A stretch of DNA of 39,350 nt from Rhodospirillales bacterium (GCA_028823885.1 JAPPFK010000013.1:1-39350); one strand, 5' to 3'; shown: positions 8,083 through 18,379, counted from the stretch's first letter. Numbers and translations: made by a program. Notes: generated from the sequence alone by a model not told the origin.

Positions 8083-9123
8083 CTATGACGATTTGCCGGT
8101 GTAGTCGGCGACCATCTGGCCGTAGGGCAGGCCCTGGCCCTCGAAGTCCTTGATCCACTGGGTCTTGGCGGCCTGGAGCCGTTCAACCCATTTCGCCTTC
8201 TCGGCGTCGGTCAACTTGGTGATCGAGGTGTCGGGCCGGTCGGTAATGGTCTTGATGCCGCCGGCGCGGGCGCGTTCATAGGACCGGGCGCCGATCAGGC
8301 TGAACTCGGGACCGCTGTTCTTGTCGATCACCGCCTTCTGCGCCGGGCTGAGCTTGTCGTAGGCGGCCCGGTTCATGGCGATGATCTGCGGCGAGTAGCC
8401 CATGGGCAGATCGACGATGTAGTGTTTCACCACCTCGGCGAGCTTGAAGCTCCTGACCGTGGAAATGCCGACGATGGCGCCGTCGACCACGCCCTTTTCG
8501 AGCGCGCCGTAGGTCTGCGGCATGGGCATGGCGACCGGGATCGCGCCCAGCGCCTTGATGATCGCGGCCTGGTTGCGGGACGGGGTGCGCAGCTTGAGGC
8601 CCTTCAGGTCATCGGGCGTGCGGACAACCTTGTTGGTCATGACCACCGGCACGTCGGTGCCCCAGAGACCCAGCAGCTTCACCCGCTTGTAATCCTCGGC
8701 GATGTGCTTGTCGTAAATCCGCCACATGGCCTTGGTGGCTTCGACGGAATCCGCGTACTGAAGCGGAATTTCCATCACCAGGGTGCGCGGGAACAAAGTC
8801 GAGGTGTAGCCCGGAAGATGGAACTCGATGTCGGCGATGCCGTTGACCACCCGCTTGAAGGCGCCGGGGGGCTTGCCGCCGATCTGCCCGCCGGGGAAGC
8901 CGACGATGTTGAGGCCGGCGCCGGCACCCGACAGGGTCTTGCCCCAGGGCACCATCATCCCCGCCCATATGGGATGTTTGGGGCTGGAGAAGAACGCCAT
9001 CTTGAGATCCTTGTCGGCGGCCTGCGCCGAACCGGCGAACAGGCCGGCGCCGAACGCGATGACGCCGGCCGCCGAAACGGCCAGGGCCGTCCGGCGGGAG
9101 AACTTGGGTAACGACTTGATCAT
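8083..9123 (-). CDS. dctP: TRAP transporter substrate-binding protein (DctP family)
   Basis: A 346-aa periplasmic solute receptor. The N-terminus is an export signal with a twin-arginine-like SRRTALA followed by a hydrophobic stretch and cleavage near AGSAQAADKD. The body has DctP hallmarks: LKMAFFSSPKHP at the mature start, KLLGLWGTDVPVVMTNK, the LKGLKLRTPSRNQAAIIKAL segment with the conserved arginine that pairs with a carboxylate, and GALEKGVVDGAIVG. A carboxylate ligand is therefore likely. The ribosome site GGAGG sits 5 bases from the ATG. There are 129 bases between the cupin stop and this start, enough for a separate promoter, so the transporter may be read through or started independently. 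Confidence 0.9.
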   Translation of the reverse strand: MIKSLPKFSRRTALAVSAAGVIAFGAGLFAGSAQAADKDLKMAFFSSPKHPIWAGMMVPWGKTLSGAGAGLNIVGFPGGQIGGKPPGAFKRVVNGIADIEFHLPGYTSTLFPRTLVMEIPLQYADSVEATKAMWRIYDKHIAEDYKRVKLLGLWGTDVPVVMTNKVVRTPDDLKGLKLRTPSRNQAAIIKALGAIPVAMPMPQTYGALEKGVVDGAIVGISTVRSFKLAEVVKHYIVDLPMGYSPQIIAMNRAAYDKLSPAQKAVIDKNSGPEFSLIGARSYERARAGGIKTITDRPDTSITKLTDAEKAKWVERLQAAKTQWIKDFEGQGLPYGQMVADYTGKSS

Positions 9124-9252
9124 TTGAACCTCCGTGTTGCGATGTGTTGCCGACCCTCGGGGGTCTTGTTTTCGCTTATTTTAAGGGGGTAATCGGCGGG
9201 CCGCCAAGCCACTTGGGTGGGCGGAATCCCATGTGGAATGGGACATCGCGCA

Positions 9253-9645
9253 TCAGCCGGCGGGCGCGGGCGCCTCGCCCAGCATGAATCCCTTGGCGGC
9301 CTTGCCGGTGACGCCGGGTCCCTTGGTGAACATGAGCACCAGATTGTCGGGTCCGGGAGCATCGACGCCGTGCACGACGCCCGCCGGGACGAAGACGATG
9401 CTGCTCCGTTTCACCGGAATGTCGTCCTGGTCCTCGAAGGTGATCGTCCCGGAGCCGTCGATGACGTAGAAAATTTCGTCCTGCATGGGGTGCTGGTGGA
9501 GCACGGTGCTCTGGCCGGGGAGATAACAGACGATTTCACAAATCGCGCCCTTCGACTGGAGCACCTTCTTGCGGATCTGCTTGTCGCCGTTGAACTCGAT
9601 CATGTCCGAGATTTCGTGGCGTTCGACGGTTTCAGCGAGTGCCAT
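9253..9645 (-). CDS. Small cupin-domain protein
   Basis: A 130-aa single-domain cupin. The two cupin motifs are visible: LHQHPMQDEIFYVIDGSGTI (two histidines and a glutamate spaced for a metal site) and FVPAGVVHGV (the third histidine). The ORF-track start at 9834 is too long. The ATG at 9645 begins MALAETVERHEIS and overlaps the end of the upstream amidohydrolase gene by 14 bases. Such proteins can be dioxygenases, isomerases or binding proteins, and no specific reaction can be read here. Being coupled to ring-cleavage and amidohydrolase genes, it probably acts on a downstream intermediate or protects the metal enzyme, which is inference. Confidence 0.82.
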   Translation of the reverse strand: MALAETVERHEISDMIEFNGDKQIRKKVLQSKGAICEIVCYLPGQSTVLHQHPMQDEIFYVIDGSGTITFEDQDDIPVKRSSIVFVPAGVVHGVDAPGPDNLVLMFTKGPGVTGKAAKGFMLGEAPAPAG

Positions 9646-10324
9646 TTTGGTTCTCCGCGGCTGATACGGTTTGCCCATTGCCAACCCGCAATGCGGCCTG
9701 AATGTCGGATGCCGGCGAGACCTTGCCCAGCAGCGCCCGGGTATTCTGCAACGTCGCCTCGTGCAGGGCCGGGGTATGGGAGGCGACGCAGTCCTCGGCG
9801 ACGACCACATGGAAGCCCCGGTTATAGGCTTCACGCAGCGTGGCCTCGACGCAGACGTTGGTCTGGACGCCGGCGAATATCAAGGTCTCGATGCCCCGGG
9901 ACCGGAGGTGCGCCTCGAAGTCCGGGTTGGTGAACGCCGAATAGCTGTGCTTGACGAATTGAGGCTCGCCGTCGGCCGGCTCGACCCCGAAGGGCTCATG
10001 GCCTCGGGTCCCCGGAACGCAGCAGCTCCGCTCGATCCCCGCTTCCCGCTTTCGCCGAAGGAACGTCGGCGGCACCAGCGCATCGTCGTAGTTGGCGTAG
10101 ATCCACAGCACCTCTATGCCGCCCGCCCGGGCGCCGTCGATGAGGCCCTGCAATGCCGGGACGATGGCCCGGCACGGCGCCGGGTCCAGGCCCAGGCCGG
10201 CCACGAAGCCGTCGGCGGCGCAAAAATCCACCTGCATGTCGACCACCGCCAGCGCCGCCCGGGTCTCGGAGAGCAGCCCGAGCACCGGGTTGCCGGAGGC
10301 CGAATCCCGTACCTTCGCATCCAT
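9632..10324 (-). CDS. Isochorismatase-like cysteine hydrolase (amidohydrolase)
   Basis: A 230-aa member of the isochorismatase-like superfamily with its whole catalytic set: Asp in AVVDMQVDFC, Lys in FVKHSYSAF and the nucleophilic Cys in FAGVQTNVCVEATLREA. The sequence around the Cys is closest in feel to the ureidoacrylate / N-carbamoyl amidohydrolases of this superfamily, which split C-N amide bonds and release ammonia or carbamate. The ATG at 10324 overlaps the ligB stop by one base (TGATG), and the 3' end overlaps the cupin gene, so expression is tightly coupled. Next to an extradiol dioxygenase, this suggests that the ring-opened product carries an amide nitrogen. Confidence 0.85.
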   Translation of the reverse strand: MDAKVRDSASGNPVLGLLSETRAALAVVDMQVDFCAADGFVAGLGLDPAPCRAIVPALQGLIDGARAGGIEVLWIYANYDDALVPPTFLRRKREAGIERSCCVPGTRGHEPFGVEPADGEPQFVKHSYSAFTNPDFEAHLRSRGIETLIFAGVQTNVCVEATLREAYNRGFHVVVAEDCVASHTPALHEATLQNTRALLGKVSPASDIQAALRVGNGQTVSAAENQNGTR

Positions 10325-11169
10325 CAGTGAATGGTGTCCCACACCGTGCCGCCGATGCCGCAGCGCATCTCGGCGGAGGGAACGTAGAAGATGGACCGGG
10401 CCCTGGTCCCGCCGGCCGCCGCCATGGCGACCATCCAGGCCAGCAATTCCGTGGTGCCGCCGCCGCCCGCCGCGTTCATCTTCTCCACCGTCGCCTCGCG
10501 GCACACCTTGCCGAGATCGCCCTCCTCGAGCAGCGCCATGAACCAGCGGTCGAAATCCTCGTCGAGGGTGAAGTAGCGGGGGCCGCCCGGCTCGTGGGAC
10601 AGGCCGCCGGTCCCCATGACCGCAACCCGCATGCCGCCGGGCAGGTCGTCCCGGATCGTCCTGGCGATCACCTCGCCCGCGTGGACGCTGATTTCCGGGG
10701 TCGGCACCGGCGGGCTGATGCAGTTCATGTGGATCGGCACCAGGGGCACCGAATAGTCGGGCGTCAGGTAGTAAAGCGGCACCGAAAAATTGTCGTCGAA
10801 CAGCAGGTCGTCCCGGCTGTCGAGGCTCAGGCCGGCCGCCTCCCCCGCCTTCACCAGGGCCTCCGCCACATCGGGATGGCCGTCGACCTCGTAGCCGTCG
10901 AGGGCCAGCCAGGACTTGAAGAACTCGGCCGGGCCCCGCCAGCGGGCCGCCGTGCCGACGCAGAAATCGGGCGGGTCGTGGAGCGGCTGGTTGAGCATGT
11001 GGTCGTTGGCCACGCCGACGATCACGTCGGGCCTGGAGGCCTGGAGATGTTCCCGCATCCTCGCGTAACCGCCGACGATCTCGGCCTGCTCGTCGTCGGG
11101 CGCCGAGCCGAGCCAGCCGGTGCAGCCCGGCGCATGGGCCAGCGCGATCACCGATACGATTTCCGCCAT
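10324..11169 (-). CDS. Extradiol ring-cleavage dioxygenase, catalytic (LigB-like) subunit
   Basis: A 281-aa type II (LigB family) non-haem iron dioxygenase catalytic subunit. Its putative iron ligands fall where LigB has them: His12 (ALAHAPG), His57 (VANDHML) and Glu241 (GGTTELLAWMVA). A catalytic-base His192 lies in GTGGLSHEPGG. It would open a catechol-type or dihydroxypyridine ring beside the two hydroxyls using O2. A strong GGAGGGAGAG site precedes the ATG, 11 bases after the ligA stop. Protocatechuate, gallate or an N-heteroaromatic diol are all possible substrates. The adjacent amidohydrolase makes me favour a nitrogen-bearing ring, which is inference. Confidence 0.88.
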   Translation of the reverse strand: MAEIVSVIALAHAPGCTGWLGSAPDDEQAEIVGGYARMREHLQASRPDVIVGVANDHMLNQPLHDPPDFCVGTAARWRGPAEFFKSWLALDGYEVDGHPDVAEALVKAGEAAGLSLDSRDDLLFDDNFSVPLYYLTPDYSVPLVPIHMNCISPPVPTPEISVHAGEVIARTIRDDLPGGMRVAVMGTGGLSHEPGGPRYFTLDEDFDRWFMALLEEGDLGKVCREATVEKMNAAGGGGTTELLAWMVAMAAAGGTRARSIFYVPSAEMRCGIGGTVWDTIH

Positions 11170-11180
11170 CTCTCCCTCCT

Positions 11181-11498
11181 CTACGACCGCTTCCTGTGCT
11201 CGACGATCTGGTCGCCGAAGGACCGCCTGTAGGCCTGGGCGGCGTCGCTCTTGCTGTCGTTGTCGGCCGAGCCGTGCACCAGGCGGGTCACCTGGGGCAG
11301 GAAATAGGAATGCACCCCCATCTCGCCCAGCGTCACCACGTCGACCGCGCGCCAGGCGGCCCGCTCGGCGTCGCTCAATCCGTACTGTTCCATGACGTCT
11401 TCCATGCGGCCGGCGAAGCCGGTGTAGAGCGCCGGGTCGCGCCTGATCTCGAAAATCAGCCTGTTCGATGGAAGATCGGGATCATATTCGTTTGCCAT
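11181..11498 (-). CDS. Extradiol ring-cleavage dioxygenase, small (LigA-like) subunit
   Basis: A 105-aa all-helical small subunit of the LigAB dioxygenase type, matching the family in length and in signatures such as LIFEIRRDPAL, the YGLSDAERAAWRAVD segment and LGEMGVHSYFLPQ. In known LigAB enzymes the alpha subunit closes a lid over the active site of the beta subunit. The ORF track starts at 11690, but ATG 11498 (MANEYDPDLP) has GGGGAGG at good spacing and fits the family length. It is the first gene of the operon, and a 21-bp palindrome lies about 150 bases upstream. Confidence 0.86.
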   Translation of the reverse strand: MANEYDPDLPSNRLIFEIRRDPALYTGFAGRMEDVMEQYGLSDAERAAWRAVDVVTLGEMGVHSYFLPQVTRLVHGSADNDSKSDAAQAYRRSFGDQIVEHRKRS

Positions 11499-11970
11499 AT
11501 CGCCAGCCTCCCCTATTGGCCTCCCCCGCCAGTTTGGCACAGACCTTGCCCGAATGAAATTCCATACGGCATCGCCGAAATTGACGATGGTTTGCGAACG
11601 AAGAACCGGGTCGAGACCCGCGCCCGGCGATGGATGAACCGGCCGCGAGCCATGCATTTTTTGCATAGCTGTAAGGTGTTGAAATTCCATGATTTATAAA
11701 TATTTTCCAATTCGGCGCTTTTCGCCGGTATAGTCATTCATGGACATTAATAGACATTTATTGTCACCCGTTCGGGAGGTAACGCACCAAGAAGGTCGTA
11801 CAAAAACGCATAGCTCGCCTCCGGACGCAAAACGCCGCCCCGGTAATGGAGCGGCAGTGGTCTATTCATTTAGCTCGGGAGCGTGCCGGGGCAAGGGGGA
11901 GAAGGATGCCGAGCTGGGCGAAGTCGTGGCGCGGCAGAGTCGTGCGGGACGCAGTTCGGATGCGAGACAG
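11499..11970. other. 472-base intergenic region upstream of the dioxygenase operon
   Basis: This gap lies between the ligA start and the end of the HEPN-like gene. It holds the 21-bp palindrome at 11649-11669 and an AT-rich stretch (about 11680-11720, e.g. ATTTATAAATATTTT) that could carry the ligA promoter on the minus strand. ORFs listed across it on the plus strand (11740, 11846, 11883) run on into the antisense of the next gene and show no family features. I see no RNA gene or further repeat. Confidence 0.5.
11649..11669. promoter_or_regulatory. 21-bp near-perfect palindrome, probable operator of the ligAB operon
   Basis: The half-sites GCCATGCA and TGCATAGC are separated by a T-tract. 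Read on the ligA strand it is GCTATGCA-AAAAA-TGCATGGC, with one mismatched pair between the outer 8-base arms. A near-identical copy (18 of 21 bases) lies at 29223-29243. Position (about 150 bases 5' of the ligA ATG) and symmetry suggest a site for a dimeric repressor. No regulator gene is adjacent, so its owner is unknown. Confidence 0.5.
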
Positions 11971-13275
11971 TTATCCATGTCCCCTTATCTCCGCGAACTT
12001 TCTGGCCGAGTCGATCCAGCGACGCAGGGGTTGTTCCATTTCCTCCGGTGCGGCTTCCTCGACCATGTGGAAGATATCGTAATCGTCGTTCCGTTTTTGC
12101 CACATCGAGAGCAGGGGCTTGACGGTCCCGGCGTCCTCTGCCTGGACCTGAAGTGTGCGGAACCAGCCCTCCCGATCTGCCGGCCCGTTGAAAGCGCGGT
12201 TTTCGAGCACGCGGCAGCCGCATTCCCGGGCTACGGTCCAGAGAGTGTGTAGTGGCGTTCCCCGGGGAACGGGGTCGGCAATCGGGATCGCTTCGGAAGG
12301 TAATACGTCGACAAAGCGGTCTTCGAGGGACCAGGGAACGGCCTTGAAGCGCTCGGCTTGCGGGTTCCAGCGAATGCTTGCGCCGTCCGGGGTGTGGCCT
12401 TGGGCGCGGTTCAAGAAGGCCCGGAGCGAGGTTCGAGCCGAGGCGGCCGGGCTCGCGAGGATATCCCTCGCCCATTGCGTGAGTGCTTCAGAGAGCCAGT
12501 CCGACTCGCCATCTGCTCCATGAGATCCGTACCTGGAGAAATTCCAGAGGACCTCGGCGAAGGCGTTGAGCGGATGGCCTTCGCTCCTTAGCCAGTCCCG
12601 CATTTCGCCGTAGATGTCACGAAACGGTTCGCCGGCGTTATGCTGGTCGAGCAACACGTTCTTCATCAGCTTGTCGAGTTGTTCCCAGAGTTGCTGCGTC
12701 AGTTGCGTTTCGGGCATGTCCACCCGCCGGTTCTCAGAGAGATTCTGCTCCGCTATCTGGAAGCACACCCCCCAGATGGCGGCGAGGGTTTCGGGACTGT
12801 TGCTCGGCAGGGTGTTGTCCTCGATCAGCGTATATCGCCACCGTTCATAGCCGACTCCTCCCTGACCGGAAATCTCGTTGAGGAAATCCTCCACGTCGGC
12901 AATGGGCACGTATGAGTGAAGCGACTGGAATCGTCCGTAGAAGTCCCGCACGATGTCTCGTGCACGCGGTTCGAGCTCGGAGAAGAGCCGCGCTAGGTCG
13001 TGGGTACGGTAGCGTTTATTGTTCGCGGCATTCTGTGGAACGGGCCGTCCGATCAGTTCCTCGATGGTCAAGTTGGCGTTCTCCGCGATGAGGTACTTGA
13101 GGGTTTGTTCCAATCCGCTGTAGGCGGTGGTGATCACCATCCAGTTGCGTGCGATGTCGGTGCCCGGATGCAGTTCGTGCGTGACGGGCTCGCTTTCCAG
13201 GGTCTGGCTGGTCTTTCTGTGCGCGGTTCGGAGCCGCTGCACTATTTCCAACTTGTCGTCCCTGGACATCGGCAT
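11971..13275 (-). CDS. Unknown 434-aa protein with a HEPN-like N-terminal region
   Basis: A soluble protein with no signal or membrane helix. Residues 40-140 look like a HEPN fold. A helix (ITTAYSGLEQTLKYLIAEN) comes first, then YRTHDLARLFSEL, then a helix carrying Arg115-x4-His120 (RFQSLHSY), which matches the R-x4-6-H signature of HEPN ribonucleases. The remaining ~290 residues are unfamiliar, with tryptophan-rich patches such as EREGWFRTLQ-like segments, and no catalytic motif is obvious. Two ATGs lie 6 bases apart (MPMSRDD). GGAAGGACA precedes the first. Its base composition seems less GC-rich than the neighbouring core genes, so it may be acquired. HEPN proteins often act as RNases in toxin-antitoxin or phage-defence modules, and that role is not shown here. 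Confidence 0.65.
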   Translation of the reverse strand: MPMSRDDKLEIVQRLRTAHRKTSQTLESEPVTHELHPGTDIARNWMVITTAYSGLEQTLKYLIAENANLTIEELIGRPVPQNAANNKRYRTHDLARLFSELEPRARDIVRDFYGRFQSLHSYVPIADVEDFLNEISGQGGVGYERWRYTLIEDNTLPSNSPETLAAIWGVCFQIAEQNLSENRRVDMPETQLTQQLWEQLDKLMKNVLLDQHNAGEPFRDIYGEMRDWLRSEGHPLNAFAEVLWNFSRYGSHGADGESDWLSEALTQWARDILASPAASARTSLRAFLNRAQGHTPDGASIRWNPQAERFKAVPWSLEDRFVDVLPSEAIPIADPVPRGTPLHTLWTVARECGCRVLENRAFNGPADREGWFRTLQVQAEDAGTVKPLLSMWQKRNDDYDIFHMVEEAAPEEMEQPLRRWIDSARKFAEIRGHG

Positions 13276-13508
13276 TTTTTGTCCTTCCCTTCCGGAATGA
13301 GTAGTGTTGCCGTGCTTGGTTCGGAGGATGCGTGCTCCCGGTACATGAAGAACAGGTTAGGCGCGAATTTGATCATGACGTCCCTTTGTCGGGCTTTCGG
13401 CGGGGACGCACAAGTCCTGGACGGCCCGCGCACAATCGGCGGGCCAGTCCGCCGACCAAAAACGGCGCCTTTTCGCGAGGGCGCTGTTTTTCTTGGCATG
13501 TTCTGCAA

Positions 13509-14012
13509 TCAGACGATCGATGAGATTCCCGCCTTACACATGAGACGTACCGTACCCCAGGGCATCTCCCGGAGGCCCATATCGTCGAACCCGGCGGCAG
13601 CGAAAGCGCCAATGGAGGCGTCATTGGCGGGATCGGGATCACTCCAGACCGATAAGACTCCCGCCCGCGAGAGCAAACTGTCCGAAAACGAACGCAGCAT
13701 CGCGGTTCCATGTCCTAGGCCGATTAGCGCTGCTTCACCGATGAAGAGATCGAGCCCACGAGCACCTTGGGGGAGCTCTTTCCACTCCCGCTCCGGATCG
13801 GAATCCAGATCGTAGGTTTGGATATATGCGAACGGCTCGCCCGACAACTCAACAATGACGCATTCCATCCAGGAACGGGTGAGGTGCCCCTTGATCTGTT
13901 CAAACTCGCGTCCCGGATCGCCCCACCACTTTCGAACGTGCGGCGCGTTAAGCCACTTCTCTATAAGCGAGAGATGACTGGTATCGAAGGGCCGAAAGAC
14001 GTAGCCGGTCAT
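13509..14012 (-). CDS. GNAT acetyltransferase of the AAC(6')-like type
   Basis: A 167-aa acetyl-CoA-dependent N-acetyltransferase. It opens with FRPFDTSHLSLIEKWLNAPHVRKWWGDP, the typical start of the aminoglycoside 6'-N-acetyltransferase / siderophore-acetyltransferase type. YIQTYDLD follows, then a CoA-binding segment LIGLGHGTAMLRSF (around residue 98) and the C-terminal DPDPANDASIGAFAAAGF. The fold and order of motifs match the family over the full length. Whether it modifies an aminoglycoside or something else cannot be read from sequence, and many chromosomal homologues give no resistance. It starts at ATG 14012, 18 bases from the rpoD stop on the same strand. Confidence 0.82.
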   Translation of the reverse strand: MTGYVFRPFDTSHLSLIEKWLNAPHVRKWWGDPGREFEQIKGHLTRSWMECVIVELSGEPFAYIQTYDLDSDPEREWKELPQGARGLDLFIGEAALIGLGHGTAMLRSFSDSLLSRAGVLSVWSDPDPANDASIGAFAAAGFDDMGLREMPWGTVRLMCKAGISSIV

Positions 14013-14030
14013 TCGGCCCTCACGACAAAC

Positions 14031-16049
<2,019 letters not shown>

Positions 16050-16156
16050 GAGTTCCCCGCTTGCTTCCTGATCCTCTCGCCCCGGGTGTCCCGGAGCGCG
16101 TTCCCCTGCCGGTCCCCGCGGGCCCGGCCCTCGATGAATGACGATACCGCTTGGGA

Positions 16157-18016
16157 CTATGCCGCCGTGCCGGAATCCGTTTCGGCCGGACCGGCGTCCA
16201 ACTGATCGGTCTCCTGGACCTGCTGCTGCTTCTTCAATTCCACGAGGCGCCGGAAGTCCGCGTCATTCGGCTCTTTGCCAAGACGTTCTTCCACTGCCTT
16301 GATCTCGGCCAGCAGCCGATCCCGCTGGTAAAGCCTGAGCACTTGGTCCCAGCCTCTACGGGCAATGTCCAATGGTTCGTCCGGCCGGGCGAATGTCGCG
16401 TGGTCCAATACCTGTCGGCTCAAAAGGCCGCCCAATAGCGTCGAAAACCCGGTTTGACATAAGTGGTCATGCAGACCCTGAAAATCAAGGTCGGACCGCT
16501 GTTCGAGGGTCTTTAAGACCTCTTGGCGCAATTTGTCAAGTTCCGGGCTGGTAAAGTCGAGGACTCCCAACCGTTCGCCGATGTCGTCCATCATCTCCGG
16601 ATGGGTGATCAGAACCACCAGAAGAATGCGTTCGCGCAGCGAAATCCGGTCGATTTTGGCGCCCGCGCCCGCCGCTTCGTCGATCTGCACCGAGCTTGAC
16701 GCGGGCCTCGTCCCGCCCGCCGCCCCGCCCGCCCGGGCTTTGCGCATTTCCTGCCACAAACGGTCCTTGAACGTGCTGAGATAGTGCCCGCGCACCGTTT
16801 CGTCGGCGATCTTGAACGCCTGGTCCTTGAGCTTCTTCTCGATCCACGCCCGGTCGTCCGGGTCGTTCAACGGCTTGCCCGCCCGCTCCATGCGCCAGAT
16901 GACCTCCGACAAGGGCACCGCCCCGTTCAGCAGGTCCCCCATGGCGTCGGGGCCCCGGGTCCGGATCAGGCTGTCCGGGTCCTGGCCGGCGGGCAGGAAG
17001 GCGAACCGCAGCGTGTGTCCGGCGTTGAGAATGGGCAGCGCCCGCTCCGCCGCCCGGGACGCCGCCCGCTCGCCCGCATTGTCGCCGTCGAAGCACAGGA
17101 TGGGCTCGCGGGAGAACCGCCACACCAGCCTGATCTGGTCCTCGGTGAGCGCCGTGCCGAGGGGCGCGACGGCGGTCCGGAACCCGGCCTGCTGCAGCGC
17201 CAGCACGTCGGTGTAGCCCTCGACGATGACCATGGGATAGTCCCGGGCGTGCGCCCGGGCCTGATAGAGGCCGTAGAGCAGCCGGCCTTTCTGGAACACC
17301 GGGGTCTCGGGCGAGTTCAAATATTTGGGCGCGTTGGAGCCGGGGTCGGCATCGAGGATGCGCCCGCCGAAGGCGACGACCCGGCCGCGGCCGTCCAGGA
17401 TCGGGAACATCACCCGGCCCCGGAACCGGTCGTATGGCGGGCGGTCCTGGTCTTCCGGCTGCACCACCAGCCCGGCCTCCAGGAGCTTCTCGTCGGGGGC
17501 GCCGTCCTTGGTCAGCGCCGCCTTCAGGGCCCCCCGTCCGTCGGGGGCGAAGCCCAGCCGGTAGGCCTTGACGGTCTCCTCGGTCAGACCCCGCTCCAGC
17601 AAATATTGCAGCGCCCGCTTGCCCTCGGGCATGCGAAGCTGCTTCTCGAAATAGAGCGCGGCGGCCTCCAGCACGCCGTAGAGGCCCTTGGCGCGCTCGT
17701 TCCGGGCCCGTTCCTCCGGCGAATCCTGGGGCACCTCCATGCCGGCTTCCGCCGCCAGCCGCTCGACCGCTTCGGGGAACGACAGGTTCTCGGTCTCCAT
17801 GACGAAGTCGAAGACGCTGCCGTGGGCACCGCAGCCGAAGCAGTGATAGAAGCCCTTCTCCTCGTTGACCGTGAAGGACGGCGTCTTTTCGTTGTGGAAC
17901 GGACACAGGCCCGAATGCTCGCGGCCCGCGCGCTTCAGGGCGACGCGCTTGCCGATCACCGAGACCAGGCCGACCCGCGCCTTGAGCTCGTCCAGAAAGT
18001 GAGGAGAAAACGCCAT
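16157..18016 (-). CDS. dnaG: DNA primase DnaG
   Basis: A 619-aa primase that makes RNA primers at the replication fork. The N-terminal zinc ribbon shows Cys38/His41 ([12 protein letters not shown]) and Cys59/Cys62 ([10 protein letters not shown]). The TOPRIM catalytic core has the acidic motif [17 protein letters not shown] and the metal-binding [15 protein letters not shown]. The C-terminal ~150 residues form the helical DnaB-interacting region (with [15 protein letters not shown] at its start). Length and motif order are standard. The ATG at 18016 is read away from a repeat-filled gap of nearly 580 bases. It is followed by rpoD. Confidence 0.97.
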   Translation of the reverse strand: MAFSPHFLDELKARVGLVSVIGKRVALKRAGREHSGLCPFHNEKTPSFTVNEEKGFYHCFGCGAHGSVFDFVMETENLSFPEAVERLAAEAGMEVPQDSPEERARNERAKGLYGVLEAAALYFEKQLRMPEGKRALQYLLERGLTEETVKAYRLGFAPDGRGALKAALTKDGAPDEKLLEAGLVVQPEDQDRPPYDRFRGRVMFPILDGRGRVVAFGGRILDADPGSNAPKYLNSPETPVFQKGRLLYGLYQARAHARDYPMVIVEGYTDVLALQQAGFRTAVAPLGTALTEDQIRLVWRFSREPILCFDGDNAGERAASRAAERALPILNAGHTLRFAFLPAGQDPDSLIRTRGPDAMGDLLNGAVPLSEVIWRMERAGKPLNDPDDRAWIEKKLKDQAFKIADETVRGHYLSTFKDRLWQEMRKARAGGAAGGTRPASSSVQIDEAAGAGAKIDRISLRERILLVVLITHPEMMDDIGERLGVLDFTSPELDKLRQEVLKTLEQRSDLDFQGLHDHLCQTGFSTLLGGLLSRQVLDHATFARPDEPLDIARRGWDQVLRLYQRDRLLAEIKAVEERLGKEPNDADFRRLVELKKQQQVQETDQLDAGPAETDSGTAA

Positions 18017-18131
18017 GGCGGTTTTATAGCAGGCGCGGTTTCCCGCGTACGCGCGAGTTACGAGTTATCCCCGTGTTCCTTGCGATTCACAGGGGGTGCG
18101 GTTTCGGCCGCCGCTCCAAAATTACCCGAAT

Positions 18132-18165
18132 CGTCATGCCCCGCCGATAGCGCGGGGCATCCAGG
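18132..18165. repeat. REP-like palindrome 1 (GTCATGCCCCG...CGGGGCATCCA)
   Basis: The arms ATGCCCCGC and GCGGGGCAT close a hairpin around GATAGC-like loop bases. The flanks CGTC and CCAGG match the GTCATG...CATCCA palindromes scattered through many alphaproteobacterial genomes. Compare copies at 18327, 18380 and 18438. Confidence 0.85.
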
Positions 18166-18176
18166 ACAAAAAAATC

Positions 18177-18263
18177 TCACCACAGAGACACAGAGGACAC
18201 AGAGTTCACAGAGAAGGAATGGTTAACTCCTCACTGCCTCACCGTCTCTGTGGTTCAAGAATT
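18177..18263. mobile_element. Gene-less, internally deleted copy of the GxxExxY inverted-repeat unit (MITE-like)
   Basis: It starts TCACCACAGAGACACAGAG, the same type of sequence as the left end of the unit between carA and carB. It continues to CACAGAGAAGGAATGGTT, which mirrors the context of the nuclease start codon there (CACAGAGAAATGGTT). It then passes straight to TTAACTCCTCACTGCCTC and CTCTGTGGTTCAAGAATT, matching the sequence after the nuclease stop. So the left repeat through ATGG is joined to the right repeat with the gene removed. The outermost part of the right end is missing or degraded. Confidence 0.7.
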
Positions 18264-18299
18264 GAAAATCCGGCCCCCCGGACCTGCGCCGGGGTATAA

Positions 18300-18336
18300 C
18301 GCACTCCTTTTAGGGCACACTCCAGCCGTCATGCCC
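18300..18336. repeat. 37-bp direct repeat, copy 1
   Basis: Begins CGCACTCCTTTTAGGGCACA and runs into the first bases of a REP-like palindrome. The identical 37 bases recur at 18411-18447, offset 111 bases, so a ~111-base block has been duplicated in tandem. Confidence 0.9.
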
Positions 18337-18358
18337 GTGCTTGACACGGGCATCCACG
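18327..18358. repeat. REP-like palindrome 2
   Basis: Arms ATGCCCGTG and CACGGGCAT around a CTTGA loop, flanked by CCGTC and CCACG. Same class as palindrome 1, with a compensated stem (GTG/CAC instead of CGC/GCG), which points to selection or spread as a hairpin. Confidence 0.88.
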
Positions 18359-18379
18359 CCTTGCGGGACAGCGGCACAC

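Noticed and set aside
10324-11498. Firm naming of the dioxygenase as protocatechuate 4,5-dioxygenase ligAB
   Set aside because: The motifs fit the family but the downstream pathway genes are missing and an amidohydrolase is present, so the substrate is left open.
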